Of a stretch of DNA of 64,000 nucleotides, positions 12,999 through 23,507 are shown one piece after another. Origin of the DNA: Brachionus manjavacas (Eukaryota; Rotifera; Eurotatoria; Ploima; Brachionidae); assembly GCA_019054805.1 (NCBI GenBank), contig JAHQIY010000012.1, forward strand, positions 2,046,001-2,110,000. The letters run 5' to 3'. The notes beneath the pieces were generated by a model, which saw only the letters and a list, made by a program, of their open reading frames with translations, was not told the origin of the DNA and ran no database searches. Position numbers and translations under genes: made by a program. Every line of letters begins with the position of its first letter. The first letter of the stretch is position 1.

Positions 12999-13699
12999 AT
13001 GGTAAACGTTCAAAAAGCAACATTTGATTCGTTTGTTGCTGAACAGAAAATGCTAGTTGATGGGATGGTAAGGAGAATAGCTGATCTAGAAAGGAAGTAC
13101 AATGAAGTCTTGAAAGAAAATCAAGAACTTTAAACAAGTTAAACGCCTTAGAGAACAAAGAAAGGTCCAACAATTCTCAACCAGAATTATTTGCAGATCT
13201 TTTAAAAAAAAACAAATTAGACAATGTTGAAACGAACATTTTGAACGCAATAAGATTATAAAAGAAAGAAGAAGACAAGAAATCGAAGAATGTTTTGATT
13301 TTTGGTACCGATTTTACTGAAGATGCTGAAGCTGATAAGGAAACAGTTGATAAAATCTCTGATGCTATTGGGTTTGACAAGTCGAAAATCAAATTTATTA
13401 AAAGATTTAAACGTAAGAATGATAGTGTTAAAAGTACACCAATTCTTGTTGAATTGGAGGATAAATCGAGCAAAATAAGCATGTTGAAAAATGCTAAAGA
13501 GCTAAGAAAAAGGAGTCACTTTTATAACATATATATCAACCCTGATCTTACCTTTGCAGAGCGTGAACTTAGCAAAAAACTGGTAACCGAGCGTAATGAT
13601 AAAAACAAGCAAAATGATAGTTCTAAGACTGGTTTCAGATACGGAATTAGAGACTTTGAAGTTGTCAGGATCAAAATTGGTCATGACAATTTAGATTGA
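12999..13699 (+). pseudogene. CR1-like ORF1 (coiled-coil nucleic-acid-binding protein), disrupted
   Basis: From ATG 12999 a heptad-like helix is encoded (about 44 residues, ending KYNEVLKENQEL) before a TAA at 13131. The reading then continues in another frame from 13133 with more charged helix, hits an in-frame TAA at 13259, and continues to 13699 as an RRM-like ORF1 core containing NVLIFGTDF and a C-terminal GIRDFEVVRIKIG strand. In related elements ORF1 protein coats the RNA and forms trimers through the coiled coil. One frameshift and one nonsense codon break it. The final TGA (13697-13699) is in the same frame as ORF2, so the two may originally have been fused or joined by readthrough. 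Confidence 0.7.
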
Positions 13700-16674
13700 T
13701 ATTTTCATAAACGTTCATTTAACAGCAGTTGTCAGGTTAACAGTATTGAAACAAATAGCAAATATTCTTCTCAAAGATCGAATCACAAAAATTTGGTTAA
13801 AAATAGAGTAACAACATTCGATAAAAACTTCATTAACTTCTGGTACACCAATGCTACTTCGCTGGATAACAAAATGCATATTCTAGAAGCCGAGCTCTCT
13901 GTAGAAGATCCGGACATTGTTTTGGTGTCTGAGACATGGTTCAAAGACACTTCGATCACCAATATCAGTAACTACATTCTCTTTAGAAAAGACAGATGTT
14001 CGAGAGGTGGAGGAGTATGCATTTATGTTAAAAAATCTATTAAATCAAATGAAGTTAATGTAGTCGAGCTTCAAGACAATTTCTTTGAATGTGTTTGGTG
14101 CGAGTTGCACAACCTGAATGATAGAATATTAGTTGGTTGTTTCTATAGGCCACCGAACAGTTCAAATGAGACAAATACGAGAATAAACCTGTTATTAAAA
14201 GAAGCAAGTAACCTAGTTTCGAATAAGCGTTTTAGTAGTTTGATTATATGTGGTGATTTTAATTATCCGGCAATTAAATGGTCTAACTTCGGTTTCTCAG
14301 AAATAGCACCTTTCGATTTACCAAGTAAGGTCTTTATCGAAACTCTACAGGACTCATTTTTAAGCCAAATTGTCGAAAAAAACACTTTTCAGCTAAACGA
14401 ACACGATTGCTCTAATGTTTTGGATTTAGTTTTAACCTCGAATCGCGAACGGCTGCTGGAGTTAATTCATAAGCAGATTTTAGGAAACTCGACTAAGGGT
14501 CATCATATTTTAACGTTCAAGTTTTCCACTATTTCAACAGTTGAGAATTTCGATAGTCGTCGTTTCAATTTTAACAAAGCGAACTTCAATTTGTTTTCAG
14601 AGGACATATCAAAGATTGATTGGACTAATTTGTTTTTTGACAAAAACGTTGAGACTTGTTATGAGATATTTTTAAATATTTATAATAAATTGTGTGAAAA
14701 AACATCCCTTTTCGTCGGTCACCGAAAAAAAAAGAATTTAACTTGGTAATCGATGTCAACAAGAAAACTAATACGAGAAAAGAAAAATGCATGGTTTAAG
14801 TATGTCGCCTCAAATAAAAGTGGTTTGCTCTTGTTAAGATTCAAAGCACTAAAAAAAGTAACAAAAATTTCGTTAAACAAAGACCTTAAAGAATTTGAGC
14901 GCAGCTTAGTTAAAAATTCGAAATCGAATCCGAAAACTTTTTACTCTTACTCTTATGTAAATTCGAAATTGGCGGTAAAAGATCAAATTAAAGCTTTAAA
15001 TGATAAAAATGGAGATTTAATAACAGAACCAAAAGAAATTTGTAAAATTTTGAGCGAACAATTTGAGTCAGTTTTTATCAAGAATGAACCTGAGTTGGCA
15101 AATCAATTGGATAGGCGTACAAATAAGATATTAAATCTTGATCCAGTCGTTACATTTTCACTAGAAAATTTGGTTAAAGAGCTAAAGCTACTTAACAAGT
15201 ACAAGGCCTTAGGCTCAGACAAAGTACATCCTTGGGTGCTCAAAGAAACTTCAGTAGCTGTTCCTCTTTCTCTTATTTTCATAAAGTCATTTGAAACCTC
15301 TGAAGTACCAAAATATTGGCGACAGGCTAATATTACTCCCTTGTTCAAAAAAGGTTCAAGACTGCAGGCTTCAAATTACAGACCGGTATCTCTCACTTCC
15401 GTCGTATGTAAGATAATGGAGAGGCTAATTAAACACGAGGTAATACGCTTTTTAACTGAAAACAAATTGATTAGTTTGAGTCAACATGGTTTTGTTAAAA
15501 GCAAATCTTGTGTTACTAATTTGTTGGAAACTATGGACATTGCAACAGAAGCTCTTAACTTAAAGGGTGCTTTGGACATAATTTATCTGGATTATGCCAA
15601 AGCCTTTGATACCATCCCACATAAACGTTTAGTTCATAAAATTGACAAGTATGGTTTTGGACAACTTATTAAAGGATGGATCAGTGCATTTTTAAAAGAC
15701 AGAAAGCAAAGAGTTATCTTAGGTGAATTTGTTTCAGAATGGATAGATGTGCTTAGTGGTGTACCTCAAGGTTCAGTTCTTGGCCCAATTTTATTCATTC
15801 TTTATATTAACGATCTCCCGATCTTATTGAGAACATGATCGAAATGTTTGCAGATGATACGAAGATAAGTGCAATGATTAATAATGTCGACTGTTGTTTA
15901 TCACTTGAAAGTGATCTTCAGAGAATATCTAACTGGACTAATGATTGGTTGGTTGCTCTGAATGCTGAAAAATGTAAAGTAATGCATATTGGAGACAAGA
16001 ACCCGAATTATAGTTACGATATTAATAACACACCCTTATTAAAAACAACGTCAGAAAGAGATCTGGGTATAATTATTTCAAATGACTTGAAGTGGTCTGA
16101 TCAAGTAAATGCTTGTGCCAACCGAGCAAATATGGTTTTGGGAATGGTTAAGAGAACATTCAAATTTCAAAACATCGTATCTTTAAGTAGACTGTATAAG
16201 GCCTTTGTAAGACCACATTTAGAATATGGAGTTCAGGTCTGGAACCCACATCTGAGAAAAGACATTGCTGTGTTAGAATCAGTTCAGAGGAGAGCTACTA
16301 AGCTAGCTTTTGAAGTAAGAAGATTGGACTACAATGATAGAATCAAAGCCATGAATTTAACAACACTTGAAACAAGAAGACTCAGAGGCGATTTAATACA
16401 AATGTTTAAAATTGTTAAAGGTATTGATAAGGTTAACTGGTTCAAGCCCCTTTTATCTAAAAACGAAGGCAATGGTTTTCGTCTGGCACCAAGAAGTCAT
16501 GAATATGTAGTAGAGAGACAACTGGTTAAAAACTGCGACCAAAGATACAACTTTTTCACAAATAGAGTATCAACTGTTTGGAATAGGTTAACGAATCAAA
16601 TTGTTAATTCAACTACTGTCAATGAATTTAAAAACAAAATTGATTTAATAGACTTAAGCAAGCTATCACAGTGA
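13700..16674 (+). pseudogene. CR1-like ORF2: APE endonuclease plus reverse transcriptase, disrupted
   Basis: The endonuclease domain runs from about 13820 to 14560 with VSETWF (catalytic Glu) and ICGDFNYPAIKW; the usual SDH motif is replaced by a GHHIL stretch. A single in-frame TAA at 14747, where relatives have an aromatic residue in a Trp-Trp/Tyr pair, separates it from the linker RKLIREKKNAW. The RT domain carries KALGSDKVHPWVLKE, YRPVSLTS, motif A LDYAKAFDTIPH, motif B GVPQGSVLGPILF and motif C FADDTK. A one-base deletion near 15818 shifts frame just before motif C. The thumb region ends with the FFTNRVSTVWNRL signature before a stop at 16674. The element reverse-transcribes its own mRNA at a nicked target site. 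This copy cannot do so without suppression of two lesions. Confidence 0.85.
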
Positions 16675-16851
16675 GGGTGAAACCTCATTTCATGTGGTTT
16701 ATCCACATCATAGCTTTAATTATTATATTATTATTATCATAGCAAATTACAGGATCTAATCGGTTATCTGATGAAAAAAAATTGAAATTCAAAAATATTT
16801 TGATTCAAGAATAAGCAAAAAGCAATTTTGTTTGTTTTTTTAATCAATAAT

Positions 16852-17452
16852 AGGGGTTGTGAAGTTCATTTCAATTCAGAAAAACTTGAATATCTTTTTT
16901 ACTAAAAGAGATAATTTGCGACGAACGAGCGGTCGCGTGACGAGCTGATTAAGCAGATACGGACACGTAGAAAAATCGTATGTGGAACAGTTTTAAAAAA
17001 AATTCTTGATGTAAATCGTCAATAGAGTATACACATTAATTTATAAATTACATGTTATTTTTTACTTTTTCGAAACTAATAGATTATAATAAACATGCAA
17101 ATAAAACATAACATTATATTGAAAGTTAAGGCCTCGTTACTCGCAATTATAAAGCCATGCTTCCCAATCATTTAGTTCTGTAAAATGCTTAATGGCAAGG
17201 CAACTTTGCTTAATCAAAAAATATATATGTCTGCAAAAAATCTGCAATGTAATTGCACACTTAATTTGAATACTTTTTAATGTGGTGCAAAATGCAAAAA
17301 ATTACAAAGTATTTTGCAAACTTATTTTACTGCATTAAGCAAATTTGCTTATAATTAAGCATTTTACAGAACTGAATTATCTCTTTTAGTAAGAAAGATA
17401 TTCAAGTTTTTCTCAATTGAAATGACCGAATTGAAACGAACTTCACAACGCC
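16852..17452. mobile_element. hAT-like MITE, 601 bp, TSD TCAATAAT
   Basis: Inverted ends share AGG(G/C)GTTGTGAAGTTC and then AAAAACTTGAATATCTTT and TTACTAAAAGAGATAATT; the right arm has a short insertion. Identical 8-bp flanks TCAATAAT occur at 16844-16851 and 17453-17460. It is non-coding. A second inverted repeat lies nested inside the right half. Confidence 0.88.
17171..17376. repeat. Nested inverted repeat inside the 601-bp MITE
   Basis: Arms of about 46 bp sharing AGTTCTGTAAAATGCTTAAT then CTTTGCTTAAT/AATTTGCTTAAT face each other across a roughly 110-bp loop. This may be a smaller MITE inserted in the larger one. No clear TSD was seen. Confidence 0.7.
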
Positions 17453-17460
17453 TCAATAAT

Positions 17461-18090
17461 ACATTTTATTACAAATAAAGATTTTTCTTTTAATATTTAG
17501 ATTTTACCTAACATTATTTATTATTTTATTAATATAATTAAATACTGATCTAATTGTAAAAATACTGATAAAAATATTTATGAAACTAATCAATTAATAT
17601 GTGATCTTAAATAAACTTAAACTACTTACAGTCTCAAATCGACTTTGGGTTGTGTTTCTTCTTTTTCTACTGAACTATCAAATTTAGAAAATCTAACCTT
17701 TAGCTATTTCAACTTAACGTTTTTAATTTTCTTTTCATTACTAAGATTTATTTATATTTTTATTTCTTATATCTTTTTTTCTTTTAATTTTCTTTTATCT
17801 TATTTTACTTAATTTTTAATTACAATTTTTTTAATCTATTTTTTTCTGAAGGAGCATTAGCCCGGTAGAGATTAACAAATTAATAAATAAACAAATTATA
17901 TGATGCCAAAATTCGAAGACTTAATGCAAATGAAAATCCAATTTCTTGTGATATTATTAGGCGAAATCTGCTTATTGATGAAAAAATCTCGAGATTAAAT
18001 TTTTTTGGCAGAAAAAAAAATTATATACCTAGAAGAGATTTTTTTGCTCTACAAGATGATAATCAATTTTTTTAAGCGTCAATTTCTTGT
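17461..18090. other. AT-rich stretch with retroelement tail
   Basis: A/T-rich DNA with no gene. A clear copy of the GGAGCATTAGC tail family lies at 17846-17900 on the plus strand, followed by AATAAATAAAC. It shares upstream sequence with the copy at 4911. Confidence 0.6.
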
Positions 18091-18098
18091 AATTCAGA

Positions 18099-18690
18099 TT
18101 ACTCAATATTCATGAGGCTTATTTCATTTAATCTTTCTTGGCCTGTCATGTTTCGAAAACAATTTTTTTTCTTTTCAAAGTAGAAAAAGTTCTCTTTTAA
18201 AGAATGAAATTTCGCCTTAATCTTATCAGTAGTCGGCTGTTCTTTCTTTTTTAAATAAAATTTACAAAAAATTGGATAATGGTCACTCAAGGTGCTTGTA
18301 TCAAGAAAGACATCAAAATTTGATATGTTAACTAAATCATTTTTTTTGACTAGAATATGGTCTGGTGTTGCTTTATAATTACCATTCATATAAATATAGT
18401 CAATACATGGTTCAAATTTGTCCAAGAAATCAACAAGTTGATTGTCACTAATAAAATTATTAAATAATATGTCAAAGCGTTTTCCACGTTTCAGATCGCA
18501 ATTCCAGTCACCAACAATGATATAATTTTCATTTGAGTAATTTTCTAATGTGTTTTCAATCGAAGATAAAATTGATTTGAAGTTACAGAGTCTTTCAAGT
18601 TTATTATTATCAAATGGGATCCAGACACCAATTATATTAATAATCTCAGTGCCAGCTAGTCTGCCTCCGCGTATGAAATTAACTTTATTT
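18099..18690 (-). pseudogene. APE-type endonuclease domain of a non-LTR retrotransposon (fragment)
   Basis: A single open minus-strand frame encodes the C-terminal two thirds of an APE endonuclease. It begins in an IRGGRLAGTE strand, with GVWIPFD, the GDWNCDLKRG motif (GDxN active-site loop), the CIDYIYM strand and the terminal STLSDHYPIFCKF motif containing the catalytic Asp-His pair. The N-terminal strands and the reverse transcriptase are absent. It differs from the endonuclease of the CR1-like copy at 13.8 kb (WN versus FN after the Gly-Asp, and a canonical SDH), so it represents another element family. It is uninterrupted over about 190 codons, which suggests fairly recent truncation. 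Confidence 0.75.
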
Positions 18691-18883
18691 AAAAGCAGTT
18701 AAGTTAACAATGCATTTTTGGATTTTAAAGTATCAAATAAATGAAGGTTTTTGTTTGTTAATTTTGTTTTATTTATTTCTATAGTTGGTTCAAAAAAGTA
18801 GAGATTAAAACAAATTTTTCTTTTTTAATTAAAATTTTTAACAATTTTCTTCTATGGCGGCGCCACAATAATTCTAAAGATGG

Positions 18884-19190
18884 TGTGGCGATCACCACAC
18901 TTCACCACGCTTTGCCATAACATAGCTCGGCCTCTGTATATAATAAACCAATTCCTCATTAATCAAGACGGGAGGTAACCTAACATTCTGTTTAGTTCCA
19001 AACGTTACACGTAAATGTAGAGAGAGAGAGAAAGAGACACACTTTCATTTTCTTTTTTGGACAGACTTTAGTTGGTTGTTAGTTTTGTTTTTGAGGAAGA
19101 ATAAAATAAAGTTTCTCCCCAAGCAACTTTCCTGATGCTTTTAGTTTATTTCCTTATATAATCTCAATGGCCAAAACCTCGTCCATTACA
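18884..19190. mobile_element. Probable solo LTR, 307 bp
   Basis: Begins TGTGGCGATCACCACA and ends CGTCCATTACA, so it has TG...CA termini. It contains a TATA-like TATATAATAA and a downstream AATAAAATAAAG polyadenylation-type signal in the order expected of an LTR. Flanking pentamers GATGG (18879-18883) and GATGT (19191-19195) match at four of five bases. Its last bases (ATTACA) equal those of the mini-LTR element just downstream. Confidence 0.45.
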
Positions 19191-19270
19191 GATGTAACTA
19201 ATAATTTTGATGTTAATCTTTGATAGGGGGTATCCAAAAAATAATTTTTTCAATAATACTTAAATCCTTA

Positions 19271-19700
19271 TGTGATATAGCGACATCTTTGTCGATATCA
19301 CTGGAAAGTTGATTAACTTAACCATGAGCGTTTAAGTTAACAAGGAGCATAAATAGCTGCTCCAATACGTCTTACGAGAAGATCGGATAGACGGGCCCAA
19401 GGGTACTAATGTAAACATTACATCTGGCGACGAGGATAAAAGCCCCCCAGAAGACTAATAAAGTGCTTCTCGGTGGCAGGAATGTTTATAGTGCGTCCTG
19501 ACAAGGTTCAGTTAGTACCTGGGAAAAATAATAGTCTATGGCTGGTCCCGGTCATTGGTGATCCGGCAGTGGTCACAATGGTCGACAGTTCCCTAGCATT
19601 CGCTTTATAAAAGCGGGGGAAGATGTGATATAGCGACATCTTTGTCGATTTCACTGGAAAGTTGATTAACTTAACCATGAGCGTTTAAGTTAACATTACA
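19271..19700. mobile_element. TRIM-like miniature LTR retrotransposon with TSD CCTTA
   Basis: A 430-bp element bounded by direct repeats starting TGTGATATAGCGACATC and ending AACATTACA. The 5' LTR is 19271-19422. The 3' LTR is 19624-19700 and lacks an internal block of about 75 bp. Two bases after the 5' LTR is a primer-binding-site-like TGGCGACGAGGATAAAA (starts TGG, complementary to a tRNA CCA end). Immediately before the 3' LTR is a polypurine tract AAAAGCGGGGGAAGA. Identical pentamers CCTTA flank it at 19266-19270 and 19701-19705. The internal region is only about 200 bp and non-coding, so movement would need enzymes from an autonomous relative. LTR, PBS, PPT and TSD together make this call firm. 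Confidence 0.9.
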
Positions 19701-19705
19701 CCTTA

Positions 19706-20111
19706 TTTTTTCAATTTAAAAAAAATTAGTTTTCTGAATCCAGTATTAATTTTTCTTAATAAATTTAATATAATTAACATATGTTTTTGCATTTTCATTT
19801 CATAAAATTTTGATCAAAAATTATTAAAGTTGAAATAGCTTTCAAAGTTGAAATCATTTAAGAAAAAAGTTTCAATATCTAAGAGTAAAAATATGCTCTT
19901 AATAAAACATTTAAAAAACTTAAAATTAAAAAAGTTTTTGAAAATCGAAAATAAATTATCATATCAGCAGATTCAATGAACATTTTTTTTCCAAAATAAA
20001 TGTATTTTGATTATTAATTTTCAAAATGAATAATAACAAACAAAGCTTATTTAATTCCATCAGACAGTCTGTTAAAAAATTAGACATTGTTTATTTTCAT
20101 GAAGACTTGAA
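19706..20111. other. Intergenic region upstream of the cathepsin gene
   Basis: A/T-rich sequence with no clear TATA element placed at a standard distance. It presumably contains the promoter of the gene starting at 20112. Confidence 0.4.
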
Positions 20112-22966
20112 ATGGAAAAAACAAAAAAATACAATTTACTTTTTATTTTTTTTTTGTGTACTTTGAACTTGCTTCTAGCTGATGAATTCGATGACTTTGA
20201 AAAAAAACACAACAAAAAATACCAAAACAGAATAGAAAGAATGTACCGGTAAATTCCGAGAAAAAATTAAATTCATCAAATTTAGTCTTAATTGCAGGCG
20301 GTCAGTTTTTTTCGACAATTTGAGCATGATTAGGGAACACAACAAACTATATAGACAAAATCTTGAATCATACATGCTAAAACCAAACAAATTCAGTGAC
20401 TTAACTTATCAGGAGATGATGATCCATTCTCATGGTCGAGTAAAAATTCTGAAAAATCTGGTTCCAAGTTTATCAAGAAGAACTCCAATACTGAGAAGAA
20501 AATCAGTGCCACGAAGACTAGGTAGGAAAAAAATCTTGGAAATTTCTTATCATTTTAATTTAGACTGGAGACGCCGGGGCTTAGTAACAGCAGTGAAGGA
20601 TCAAGGAACATGCGGGTACGATAAGAAAATAATTTTTTAATTTAATCTAATCGTTAAAGAGCTTGTTGGGCATTTTCGGTTATTGGGGCTGTTGAAGCTC
20701 AGGTTAAAAAAGAACTAGGTAAATTAGTTGATTTGTCGTCTCAACAGCTTATTGACTGCAACTACGATTTGACTCACGGCAATTGGGGCTGTGACGGTGG
20801 CTTCGAGGAACCAGCTTTTCGCTATATTCAAGAACATGGAATAATGAATCAGTCTGATTATAAAGTTAAAATCTAATAAAATAATTCTTTTGTTTAATAA
20901 ATTTTTTTCCAGTATGATGAGAGTAGACTGTATGAATGCAAGCATAACGTCACAAAAGGCTACAAGACAAAGTCTTTTGAAATAATTCCAGTAAGTGAAG
21001 TGCAACTTCAAATGGTAATTTTATTTAATTTTTTAATAAATAGGAACACTTTTTAATCCATTAAACTTATAAAGTAAGAGGGATTAAGGACAAATTGAGT
21101 ATCAGAGTTTTTCAAAAATAAAAAGTAAATGCAAAGTGGTAATCTAACTTTGATTTGAAGCCAGATAAATTTTGTTTTTTACAAATTTCAAAAAAAATAC
21201 CGATAATTTGGTAGTTAAATACTTTATTATTATTATTATTTTATTCAATTAACGCCAATTCTGGCGATCTAAACAAAAATTAAAAAAGCTAAATGATGCA
21301 AGAAAATATTTCATTTTGCATAATTTTTTTGCATAAAAATGTCCTAAATTATTTATTCCTAAAAAAATTTTTCTAAATTATTAATTTTTGAAAACTTTTT
21401 TAAGTTTTTTTTCTTTTATTTTCTTTTTCACTTTTTCAATTTCCTGATTTTAAAAAGCTTTAATTAATAAGTTAAGTACGACTTTTCCATTTTGCTCTTT
21501 ATTTTTAATCATTCAAAAAAAAATGCTTTATTAACTTTTTTACATAAAATAAAACTGAAATTTTGAAGATTTAAAAAATTAGAGATTTGATTGACAATAT
21601 CAAATCTCTAATTTTTTAATCTAATTTTTTTAATTGATATTTAAGAATTAAATCTAAATCCATAAATCCATAAAATTGATTTTTTTAAAGTCAAGTATAT
21701 TTAAGATATTAACTTGAGCTCATAAAGAATTTAGATTGAAAAGTCATATTTTGACTTGTCTTTCAACTAACTCTAATTAAAAAAAAAATTGAATTCATCA
21801 TAATTTAAATTGGGTAAATATAAAAAGATCAATAAATTAGAATTAGTTTCTTTATAAACTAAAATTTCGAAATTAGAATATTAGAGGAAAAATGTTTCAC
21901 CATTTTGTTTTAAAGCATCCCCTTTTTCACAAAATGATAAATTTTGAATTTGAAATCAAATTTTTTATCACATAAAAATCTCCAAATATTATCAAACTCA
22001 AATAGTTATTTGTGAAGGTTTACACTTTCGCTAACTCAAATTTCTACTTCTCAAGGATCTTCTAAATTCGGAAATTCAAAGATATTAATCCGAAAGTCTT
22101 TTTTTACAACAAAAAAAGATTTTAATAGTTTGGTTCAGTTTTTAAAGCCCCGAGGTTGCTCTTTAGAACTCTAAAATTTTGGGAAAAATTTTGTCCAAAA
22201 AATTGTTTACAAGCCTTTTTTTCTATTCTATCTTATTTTTTTTTAAATTCTTTCATAGATAAGAAAATCTCTTTATTTTTAACAAAAAATTCATTTTTTT
22301 TCGCAGAATTGTGACCGAACTCATTAAAAAAGTAAAATTAATCCGAATTTTCAAATTCCAAAACCTCTTTAAAATCTATTTAATTATTTTATAAAATTTA
22401 AAAATTTTTTTAAAAATAGCAAAAATAAGCTTTAAAATGAGGGATAATAACCTTAACCCTGAAATTCTAAACTTAAATTTCAGAAAATACGGGTCACCCA
22501 GTTAAACCATCTCATTTTACTTTGGATAATTTACTTTTATTTAAAAAGATTTTGAAAAAATCTAAACGCTAAAAAATTAAAAAAAGAGTGACTTGAGTTG
22601 TGACATTGATCTTTAATTAAAAAATAGATTAGCAAATTTTTATATTATTTTAAAAGACAATTAAAATTTTAGGCAGTGGCATCAATTGGCCCTATTTCGG
22701 TAGCACTACATATTGATAGAAAGTTTGAGTTTTATCGATCAGGTGTATATTCAAACAACAATTGTAAAAAAGACTATTATTCATTAAATCATGCAGCACT
22801 AATAGTTGGCTATGGAAATGATAACAAGACTGGTTATGATTTTTGGTTAGTAAAAAATTCATGGGGTTCCGATTGGGGAGAGAGAGGATACATTAGAATG
22901 AGAAGAAATTTTAATAATATGTGTGGAATAGCCACAAATGGGTTATATGCTCTATTAGACCTTTAA
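20112..22966 (+). CDS. Cathepsin L-like papain-family cysteine protease, five exons
   Basis: Exons 20112-20248, 20298-20615, 20660-20864, 20913-21014 and 22673-22966 join in phase to 351 codons. The first three introns are 49, 44 and 48 bp; the fourth is 1.66 kb of AT-rich repeat. The protein starts with a hydrophobic signal peptide (YNLLFIFFLCTLNLLLA), then an I29 propeptide with ERFNIN-type spacing (ERMYRRSVFFDNLSMIREHN) and NKFSDLT. A basic linker precedes the mature enzyme. All catalytic residues are visible: the oxyanion Gln and nucleophile Cys in DQGTCGACWAFS (the usual Ser before Cys is Ala), His in NHAALIVGYG and Asn in VKNSWG. It is an endopeptidase expected in lysosomes or secreted into gut. 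AATAAA lies 8 bp after the stop. The first ATG is chosen because it precedes the signal peptide. Confidence 0.92.
21015..22672 (+). other. Large intron 4 of the cathepsin gene, with embedded repeats
   Basis: AT-rich 1658-bp intron. At 21225-21300 it holds a minus-oriented non-LTR 3' tail (ATT run, then TTAACGCCAATTCTGGCGAT; other copy at 61410). At about 21521-21660 it holds one arm of a direct repeat whose partner is in the 3' flank of the gene (about 23005-23140). No other coding sequence was seen. Confidence 0.65.
21521..21660. repeat. Direct repeat, copy 1 (intron 4)
   Basis: Shares TTGAAGATTTAAAAAATTAG and neighbouring blocks (GCTTTATTAA..., CATAAAATAAAA) with 23005-23140. The two copies flank the last cathepsin exon. 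In this copy a short inverted repeat (AAATTAGAGATTTGATTG / CAATATCAAATCTCTAATTT) is added. Confidence 0.75.
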
Positions 22967-23004
22967 TTTTTCGAATAAAAATTTCTGATGTCTATCAAAA
23001 AAAA

Positions 23005-23140
23005 TTGCTTTATTAATTTTTTTGCATAAAATAAAAATGAAATTTTGAAGATTTAAAAAATTAGAGATTTGATTGAAAAATATTTAAAATAAAAACTAGA
23101 TTATTTTAGATATTAATGATTTAAATCTAAATCCATAAAT
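23005..23140. repeat. Direct repeat, copy 2 (3' flank of cathepsin gene)
   Basis: Partner of the repeat at 21521 in the same orientation, about 1.48 kb away. The arrangement could reflect a partial tandem duplication around exon 5 or two insertions of one AT-rich element. Confidence 0.75.
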
Positions 23141-23261
23141 TAACAGTTTATTGTTTTCAGTCAAAATTCATTAAACTAAAATGTAAAATAAATTTTGATT
23201 GTCAAATATTTAGGAATAGTTTTCAATATAATGAAAATCAAGCTTTATAAAAAAAGCTAAT

Positions 23262-23420
23262 TATGCCTTTTTTATCCTATCGGATAATAAGTGGAGGCGC
23301 TCATCTCTTTTTCAGTACCTTTTTGAGCCAGGGTTCCGATCTGATACAGAGGTAACTGCATTAAATCCTCTGATAAGATAACTAACACACAAGCCCTAAG
23401 TCTATACGAGCTTATGTAAC
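23262..23420. other. Structured, less AT-rich segment shared by A and B only
   Basis: Contains three self-complementary stems: TTATCC/GGATAA around TATC, GGCGCTCA with TGAGCC, and CAGAGG/CCTCTG. A GGGTTCCGATCTG stretch is only loosely like a pol III B box. It is conserved in block B (about 36370-36535) but absent from C and D. It could be a short interspersed element or an RNA-coding unit; I cannot assign it. Confidence 0.4.
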
Positions 23421-23507
23421 AAAAAAATTGGTGATATTTAAAACTTTATTTGAAAATAGAAATTTAGGTAAAAAAAATAGAGAAAAATTGTTTTTTAACA
23501 CTGAAAA

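Larger units (their letters stand above)
12999..16735 (+). mobile_element. CR1-like non-LTR retrotransposon, nearly full length, disrupted
   Basis: An approximately 3.7-kb element with ORF1, an APE-type endonuclease and a reverse transcriptase in order on one strand. It ends in a hairpin-rich 3' end (CCTCATTTC, then GTGGTTTATCCACATCATAGC) and a TTATTATTATTAT tail, as is usual for the CR1 clade. The coding capacity is broken only four or five times (details in the ORF entries), so this is a relatively young dead copy. The 5' boundary is uncertain; I set it at the first ORF1 codon. No target duplication was identified. Confidence 0.85.

Noticed and set aside
19480-19550. Possible hammerhead ribozyme inside the mini-LTR element (CTGACAAGG ... 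ACCTGGGAAA)
   Set aside because: The conserved CUGANGA core has the wrong base and GAAA does not directly follow the stem, so the core is not met.
23310-23345. tRNA or tRNA-derived SINE around GGGTTCCGATCTG
   Set aside because: The B-box match is imperfect, no A box at proper distance and no cloverleaf could be drawn.
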